Part shown: piece by piece, positions 57,801-64,000 of the stretch
Position numbering within the stretch: the first letter of the stretch is position 1
Layout: each line of letters starts with the position of its first letter
From: Sarcocystis neurona
Lineage: Eukaryota; Apicomplexa; Conoidasida; Eucoccidiorida; Sarcocystidae
Assembly: GCA_000727475.1 (NCBI GenBank)
Contig: KL647311.1
Span: 740,110-804,109, forward strand
Length of the DNA stretch: 64,000 nucleotides
Direction: 5' to 3'
The notes under the pieces: model-generated
Database searches by the model: none
The model's input: only the letters and a program-made list of their open reading frames with translations
Told to the model about the DNA's origin: nothing
Made by a program: the position numbers and the translations under genes

Positions 57801-60800
57801 ATGCAAACAAGAGAAACCGCATACAGAAGCACCTGTTAATATACACGTATATGTGAGGGCATGCTTCGTATGGTAGAGGCGATGGAGACGCGCACGCAGA
57901 GACACGCGTATTATTCGTAGAACGCGTGTCTCCTGCAGTTGCCAGCCACGTCTCCTCGTCGTAGCTGCGCGTCTCCGCCCGTCTCGCCGGACCCCACACA
58001 TGTCTCTCTTCGCTTCTCCGTCTCCGCCGTCTCCGTCTCCGCCGTCTCCGTGTCTCGCCTTCTGCCTGGGCGGGCGCGTGGGGCTCCGATGCTGCAGGAG
58101 ACGGCGCCCCACACCTACACCGACGCACACCTGTGCCTCCTATCTGCATGCGTCTAGTAGTGGCATGTGATTCTCTCTACATTTTATATATATACGCGAG
58201 TAATATACCTATGTTCTACTATATATGTATGGATATCCAAGTAGTATACTTGTGTACGTGTGTGTGTGTGTGTGTGTCTATATATATATATATATATCCG
58301 AGTAATATAATTGTGTGTATCTCGTGTATATATCCGTGTTATAAACCTGTGTGTCTATATCATTTATATTATATTTATATTCGTGTATTGTACACGTGTG
58401 TTTGTATATCATGTATCCGAAGAGCGCGTCTGTGTGTCTATGTTACTTCTCCAGATAATATAATTACGTGTCTACTTCATATATATATACTACTTGAGGA
58501 GTAGTACACCTGTGTGTCTATAAAATGAGCTGTTGCTGTCGAGTATCTCTCTGCATCATATATATATAGCACAAAGGAGCAATCTTGTGTGTGTCTACAA
58601 AGTAAACTCTTGCTCTCGAGTACCTGGCTGCGCGACACATATATATACATACAGAAGAGGTATATCTGTATGTCTACATACTCGGTTCTCGCGCCGTCGA
58701 GTATATGCCGGAGGAGTGCACTTCTGTGTCTACGTAATTAGCTCGCACTATCCAGTGTCTGTGTCTGCCTCATATACATATATGCATATATATATGTATA
58801 TATTACGGAGAAGTGTACATATGTACACATGTATATATGTATTACGGAGCAGTGTGTAGATACATATATTACGGAGAAGTATATATATATGTACACATTT
58901 TACGGAGGAGTGTATACACATGTGTACATGGTACGGAGGAGCATATAGGTGCGTGTCTGCGTATGAGTAGCTGGTGCTATGGAGTCGTGTATATGCGTGT
59001 ATGTGTGTGATTGATCGGCGCCTGCTAGTAGTTTATATATTTGATTTTATACATGCAGGAAAAAAGAAGAAGCTCGACGGGATCGATTCGATACTCCCCG
59101 TCTCCCGCGTCGCCGCTTACGATGGGTGGGATGGGGCAGTTTGTGAATGCTTGTCTTTTTGCTGTCTCGCTTTTCTTTCAGGGGGTGCATCTCCTGGCCC
59201 TGTCGCCGTCTCGTCTCGCAGTGTTGAAGGCGAGGCTGCGGAAGCCGTTTCTGCCGCTGCAGCTCGAACAGCGCATGCACCTTGCGCGGTCGCAGCAGGA
59301 AATTCGGGCGCTGCTGCGCTGTCGCAAGGCCGGCGTTGACGCTCCCCAGCTGCTCTGGGCTCGCCTGCCTCCTGCTCTGCCTGTCGCCTGCTCCAGCAGT
59401 AGAGACGCCCCACAGCAGCAGAAACAGCAGAAACAGAAGCGACAACCGGGTGGAGGACGCGGAAAGCCGCCGCAGCAGGAGCAGCGGCAGTTGAAGGATG
59501 TGGTCGAAGACGGCGACGAGCAGGAGGAGGAGCAGCGGAAGCAGCGACACGACACAGGACCGCGGCAGAAACAGCTAGGAAATGCGCAACAGCCTCAGCA
59601 GGAGAAGGTAGACCAGCGGCAGCAGCAGCCGGACGAGGAGGAGGAGAAGGAGAAGCAAGAGGAGAGGCAAAGGCGAGGACAGCAGGAGCCGAAGACTGTG
59701 GGTGGAAAAGAAGAAGAACAGCAGCAGCGGGAAGGCGGCTGCGCGGGCGGTGACGCCGCATTCCCTCCTCCCGCTGGGACGCATGCAGGTGGAAAAGTAG
59801 CAGCTGCGGCAGCTGGTCAAGGCGCAGCAGGAGTCCCGCGAGCGGAAGAAGCAGCAGCAGCGGTGGCTGCGGGGGCAGCAGAAAGAAGAAGAGAGGAACC
59901 TGCGACAGCAGCGGAGGCCAGTGCGACAGCAGCAGAGGGCACCGCGACAGCAGCGGAGGGCAGCGCGACAGCGGCAGAGGGCGTCTCTCGTGCTTCTTCA
60001 CGTCTGCAGCGGCGGCAGAAGCGGCCAGCAGAAGGAGCGTTAATATTGTTGGAGTGGGTAGAGGGAGTGACTGTGAAGGCGCTGCTGCAGCAACTCGAAA
60101 AATACCAGGAGCAACAGGAGCTTCGGGAAGGACAGCAACAGCAGCACGTCACGCAGCAGCAACAGCAGGGACGGGCTCCAGCGCTACAGCACCAGCAGCA
60201 GGGCACGCAGCAACAGCAGGAGGAGGAGGAGCAGGAGCAGCAGGTGGAAGGAGACACCCAGAGGAGATTTGCTGCACCCCCATCTGTCCGCGTGACGGAC
60301 CGGAGCCTTCTTCTAGAGCGCAAGGAGAGAAGCAGTGAGAAGAGTTCTTGGGTCGAAACGCGAAGCAGCGACAGCAGCACGAGCAGCAGCGGCAGCAACA
60401 GCGCGGTGGCAGAGGGAGAGCAGCGGGAGCGCGAAGCAGCCGCATCAACAGAAAAGCGAACAGAGAGGAGTCGCGCGCCTGCTGCTGCTGCAGAGAGACA
60501 CGTCGCGGCTGCAGCAGAGAGGAACGAAGAGGAAGAAGAGAAATACAGACAGCAGCCGAACAACGGGAAAAAAGGCAGCCGCCGAAGAAAATCTCACCCG
60601 TGTTCACCGGCGCCGCATGCGTGCGTGAAGCGGCGAAGCGCGAGAGGCACGCCGCCGCCTTCAGACGGCAACGTTCGGCCTGCTGCGTCTGCTGCTGCTG
60701 CTCACGCTGCGCCTGCTGCTGCTCATGCTGCGCCTGCTGCTGATCCAGCTGCTGCTGATCCAGCTGCCGCTGTCGTCCCGGGCAAAGGGGATGCTGGCGT

Positions 60801-61281
60801 GGGTCCTGCTGCAGCTGAAAGGGAAGCTGCTGCTGCTGCGGCTCCTCCGAATGGTAGCGGGGAAGAGAGCGATGTGTCGCTGCTTTCCGCTGACGAGGAA
60901 GAAGAAGCAGCAGCAGCAGAAGCAGACGCCATCCGCAGCAGTGCTGAGCTGCAGTTTATACTTGCCCGTAAGATTTGTCTGCGCAGCAGCAAGCGACAGT
61001 TACCACGAGAAGTCTCCCATATAGTCTCTACACGAGACGCGCGTTCTCTATATATTACACGTATAATAGGTGTCGTATATCTACGCAATATATATATATA
61101 TACGCCGATGTCATATGTTTACGTAATATATGTGTACACGCTGATGAGTGGATAGGGGTACACCTGTAATTGCCTTGCCTGTACAAACACATGCGTATAC
61201 ATACGAATGCGTATAAATCCATATATATGTATATATATATATATATATTGATCCATATGTATATATTTACATGTCTGTCTA

Positions 61282-61317
<36 letters not shown>

Positions 61318-61818
61318 GTAGTAGTAGTATATACTACTACTACTANNNNNNNNNNNNNNNNNNNNNNNNNNNNNNNNNNNNNNNNNNNNNNNNNNNNNNN
61401 NNNNNNNNNNNNNNNNNNNNNNNNNNNNNNNNNNNNNNNNNNNNNNNNNNNNNNNNNNNNNNNNNNNNNNNNNNNNNNNNNNNNNNNNNNNNNNNNNNNN
61501 NNNNNNNNNNNNNNNNNNNNNNNNNNNNNNNNNNNNNNNNNNNNNNNNNNNNNNNNNNNNNNNNNNNNNNNNNNNNNNNNNNNNNNNNNNNNNNNNNNNN
61601 NNNNNNNNNNNNNNNNNNNNNNNNNNNNNNNNNNNNNNNNNNNNNNNNNNNNNNNNNNNNNNNNNNNNNNNNNNNNNNNNNNNNNNNNNNNNNNNNNNNN
61701 NNNNNNNNNNNNNNNNNNNNNNNNNNNNNNNNNNNNNNNNNNNNNNNNNNNNNNNNNNNNNNNNNNNNNNNNNNNNNNNNNNNNNNNNNNNNNNNNNNNN
61801 NNNNNNNNNNNNTCTGTC

Positions 61819-61857
<39 letters not shown>

Positions 61858-64000
61858 TAGATGTAGATATATACCGTCTAACTATCTCATACATATTTAC
61901 ATGTATATATTTACCTGTCTATCTAATATATATATATACATATGTATATATATATGTATGTACCTGTCTATCTCTCTCATACGTGTATATATATATATGT
62001 ATCTGTATATCTACCCGTCTACCTACTACTAATATATACATACATATATACATATGTCTGTGTGCGAATATCTATCTATCTATCAGTCTGCATGTCTACA
62101 CTTGTGTCAGTACGCATGTTAGGTGCTGGCAATTGCTGCTGCTTGTCGTCCGTACGCCTCGTGCTTCTCACAGACACATATATACATATGTATGTAAAAT
62201 ATGTACGCATACAATGTTTTAACATATATGTATATGCGTACGTACATATTCATACATATATATATATATATGTATATATATATATGTCTACATATCTATA
62301 TGTATGTGTGCTCTCTGATTGTGTGCTTCGCTGCTGCGTCACCTTTACTCTGCTCCACCTGCATCGGCGACGGGCTGTAAGAAGGCGCTGCCGCTGCGCC
62401 GTTGCTGCTGCTGCTGCTGTGTGTTGACGCCGGCATTGCTGTTGCTGCTCGTCCTCCTCCTGTCCTGGTGCTGTGCGGCGACACTGCGGACGCTGTAAGG
62501 CACTGCTGCCGCTGCCTTCTCCGTGCTGCCTCTGGTGTTGCTACTTTTGCTTGCCACCGCTGCTGCGTCTGCGGCGCGCGGTGGCAGATGCCGGGCCGCG
62601 GGGATGCGGCACTTGCTGCAGCTGCTCCATGGCTGCTGCTGCTGCCTTCGTACTGTTGCTGCTGCTGCTGCCTTCATCCTGTTGCTGCTGCTGCTGTTCA
62701 TCGGCCCGTGTTCTCACGGCCTGCTGCTCTGGCTTCTGCTGCCGGTGCCGCGTCTTTGCTGCTGCTGCTGCTGCCGTTGCCACTGCCCTGCTGCTGCTGA
62801 ACGCTTGCTGCGACTGAACGCCTGCGGCTGCTCCGACGTTCATGCCTCTACCTGGCCGGAGCTGCTGCTAGACGGCTATCTGTGCTTCCCTCTTCGACAG
62901 CGGCAATGTTCTAGCGCCGCCGGTCTGCTGCCGCCGCCGCTGCTGCTCTGCGGCTGCTGTGCTGCGCTTGCTCTCGGGGGAGCGCCGCTGCTGCTTTCGC
63001 TGCAGCTGCTGTGCTGCTGCCGTTCCTGCGGGTTGGTGGTGCCCAGCTGCGGTTCGTAGTAGACTCCTGCCGCTCCAGTTGCCGCTGCAGCTGCTGTCGA
63101 AAGTGCTGCAGTCGCTGCTGCTGACGGCCTTCTGTTGCTGTTGCGGCTCAGGCCTGGCGACTGCAGTGGGGCAGGCGATCGCCAAGCTTCATAACGCGCA
63201 TCTGGTTCACGGGGATCTGACGACAGCAAATCTGCTCCTGCGCACCACGTGCCTGCCCAACATTTCTTCATCCTTTTCTCCTTCGCCCTCTCCTTTCACT
63301 TCTTCCTTTCCTTCTTCTTCTTTCTTCCCCGCAGCAGAGCTGCAAACCAACCTCGACGGAGAATGTTGTGCTTCCATCCCTGCTACGTGGAAGCCGCTGA
63401 TAGCAATGCAACAGCAGCAGCAGCAGCACAAGCGCTTGCTCCCGGATTGCTACTTCGGCTGCAGCCTCCGCGTTCCCGGTCAAACGGATATCTGTGCTTC
63501 TTCCCCATGCTTCAACAGTAGCTACGCTGCTCCTGCTGCTGCTGCTGCTTCTGCTCCTGCTTCTGCTGCTGCGACTGCTGCTGCTCCTGCCGCGCCTGCC
63601 GTCTGTGCTGCTCCTGCTGCTGCAGCTGCCTGTTCTCGTCCTGCCACAGATTTTGCTACTGCTGCTGCTGCTGGTTGTGTTGCTGCTGTGGCGTCGCTAC
63701 CTGCTGTGCGGGCCTCAATCGCTGCGGCACTCGCCGCGGCGGCCCTGGCTGCTACTGCTGCTCCTTCGCCTCCCGCTGCTCGTCCTGGGTGTGCCAGTGC
63801 CGCTGCTGCTCCTCATCCTTCTTTCCCTGCTGCTGCTGCAGCAGAAGCACCTGGGCATACGGACGCTGTCCTTCACGCGGCGAAAATCTCGTTGGGAGAG
63901 GGAGGGCCGCAGCAGGAGCGCCGTCACCAACAGGCAAGTCACTCCGGTGGCCAGGATCATCAGCAGCAGAGTTCCTCGCAGCAAGAAGTGTTGTTGCGGG
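54513..64000 (+). CDS. BUD32: Bud32/PRPK-type KEOPS kinase with large low-complexity insertions, 3' end beyond window
   Basis: Atypical small kinase/ATPase of the KEOPS (EKC) complex, needed for the t6A37 modification of tRNAs. Proposed exons: 54513-54869, 59182-60967, 63152-64000 and beyond. Phases agree (0, then 1). Signatures in order: QGAEA of the Bud32 Gly-rich loop at about residues 115-119; RLAVLK with the ATP-site Lys at about 135; [18 protein letters not shown] (157-173) with the helix-C Glu; [15 protein letters not shown] (406-420); and [20 protein letters not shown] with the catalytic HGDLTTxN at 734-741. Yeast and human members have about 250-260 residues; here insertions of about 220 (Gln/Glu/Ala) and 280 residues split the core, and another 250 residues after HGDLTTAN have not reached DFG by the window end. 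Exon 1 stays open past 54869 into an Ala/Lys/Pro repeat, so its donor (GCG/GTGGGT) is the least certain point. Confidence 0.85.
55020..55380. repeat. Degenerate GCAGCAGCA-AAGCCAGAC tandem repeat
   Basis: About fifteen units of 18-27 bases built from CCAGAYGCAGCAGC and RCTAAG. In frame with exon 1 it would read as Ala-rich repeats with Lys-Pro-Asp. Confidence 0.8.
55732..55931. repeat. Second cluster of GTGTACGTACAC-type palindromes
   Basis: Within 200 bases: an exact copy at 55920-55931, GTGTACGTACAG at 55899-55910, GATGTACGTACGG at about 55877, GTGTATGTACAC at about 55766-55777, and looser forms near 55733 and 55815. It lies in the long first intron of the kinase gene. Confidence 0.8.
59182..60967 (+). 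CDS. BUD32: Bud32-like exon 2: N-lobe, hinge and insertions
   Basis: Acceptor CTTTTCTTTCAG, donor TGCCC/GTAAGA, phase 1 out. It carries [13 protein letters not shown], the helix-C motif and the hinge [10 protein letters not shown], separated by Gln/Glu/Arg- and Ala-rich insertions. The last residues ([10 protein letters not shown]) make a helix that continues into exon 3. The insertions stay in frame with the kinase core for nearly 1.8 kb, which argues that they are translated. Confidence 0.88.
60968..63151 (+). other. Bud32-like intron 2 with assembly gap
   Basis: Contains TA runs, the second N gap (61346-61812), more TA/TATC sequence to 62300, and CTG-rich sequence from 62390 to 63150 that is open in several frames but lacks any motif. 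Confidence 0.75.
61290..61858. repeat. (TA)n tract, GTA/TAC inverted repeat and assembly gap
   Basis: TA repeats lead into AGTAGTAGTAGTATATACTA followed by CTACTACTA (61314-61345), a near-perfect hairpin-forming inverted repeat that abuts the N gap 61346-61812; TA repeats resume at 61822. Confidence 0.95.
63152..64000 (+). CDS. BUD32: Bud32-like exon 3 (partial): catalytic loop
   Basis: Acceptor TTGCGGCTCAG, phase 1 in; the split codon gives Arg and the helix continues as [13 protein letters not shown] into [12 protein letters not shown]. Asp of HGD is the catalytic base and Asn of TTAN a metal ligand. The same frame stays open to 64000 through Ser/Pro, Gln and Ala-rich sequence. A pyrimidine tract ending in CCCGCAG at about 63334 suggests that part of this (from about 63248) could be another intron. 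Confidence 0.85.

Larger units (their letters stand above)
54870..59181 (+). other. Bud32-like intron 1 (long)
   Basis: Holds a GCA/CCAGA-type tandem repeat (54900-55380), a cluster of GTGTACGTACAC palindromes (55730-55931), CTC/GTC-rich stretches, and TA/TG microsatellites (56700-57050, 57450-57550, 58160-59050). Open frames here are repeat-derived. A nested gene cannot be ruled out but I saw no motif for one. Confidence 0.65.

Noticed and set aside
59041..59181. In-frame upstream part of the kinase open frame
   Set aside because: Precedes a strong acceptor (CTTTTCTTTCAG) and lacks family motifs; taken as intron.

Overview
The window looks like genomic DNA of a coccidian apicomplexan, most probably an Eimeria species. 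Short CAG/CTG (GCA, GCT) arrays run through exons and introns alike and read as poly-Ala, poly-Gln, poly-Ser, poly-Leu or poly-Cys depending on frame. There are many (TA)n and (TG)n microsatellites, genes split by many introns with GTAAG-type donors, and recognisable apicomplexan or eukaryotic protein families. Repeat-rich segments (about 11-49 kb and 51-64 kb) alternate with repeat-poor ones (about 1-11 kb and 49.5-51 kb). Two assembly gaps (9340-10063 and 61346-61812) both lie inside (TA)n tracts.

Layout. (1) About 1.3-3.3 kb, plus strand: a Lys/Glu/Ser-rich, probably nuclear, protein; its 5' end is not resolved. (2) About 6.5-10.8 kb, minus strand: a repeat-poor stretch with at least five exon-like blocks bounded by good splice sites; product not recognised. 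(3) 11665-43909, minus strand: the dominant locus, a 17-exon gene spread over 32 kb. All 17 exons join in frame (7,487 nt, 7,488 with one missing base in a poly-G run) into a protein of about 2,495 residues. In order it has an SH3-like N-terminus, a myosin motor, five IQ-like motifs, coiled coil, a Ras/Rab-like GTPase-type P-loop domain, an Ala-rich linker and a seven-bladed WD40 propeller with WDR13-like blade order. The myosin plus WD40 plan is that of apicomplexan myosin F; I do not recall the GTPase-like module being described there. (4) 43.9-49.5 kb: CAG/CTG-rich sequence and a minisatellite, no supported gene. (5) About 49.5-50.9 kb, minus strand: a small repeat-poor island with at least two exons of an unknown gene. 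(6) 51-54.5 kb: CTG/CAG-rich, no supported gene. (7) 54513 to beyond 64000, plus strand: a Bud32/PRPK-type kinase (KEOPS complex, tRNA t6A modification) whose core is cut apart by large low-complexity insertions and two long introns; the gene runs off the window before its DFG motif.

Nothing indicates that the genes form a functional cluster: a cytoskeletal motor, a tRNA-modification kinase and unknowns simply lie side by side. The most unusual features are the GTPase-like module inside the myosin tail, and a 12-bp perfect palindrome (GTGTACGTACAC) present eight times exactly, plus variants, in introns and spacers, with dense clusters at 19.7-20.0 kb and 55.7-55.9 kb.
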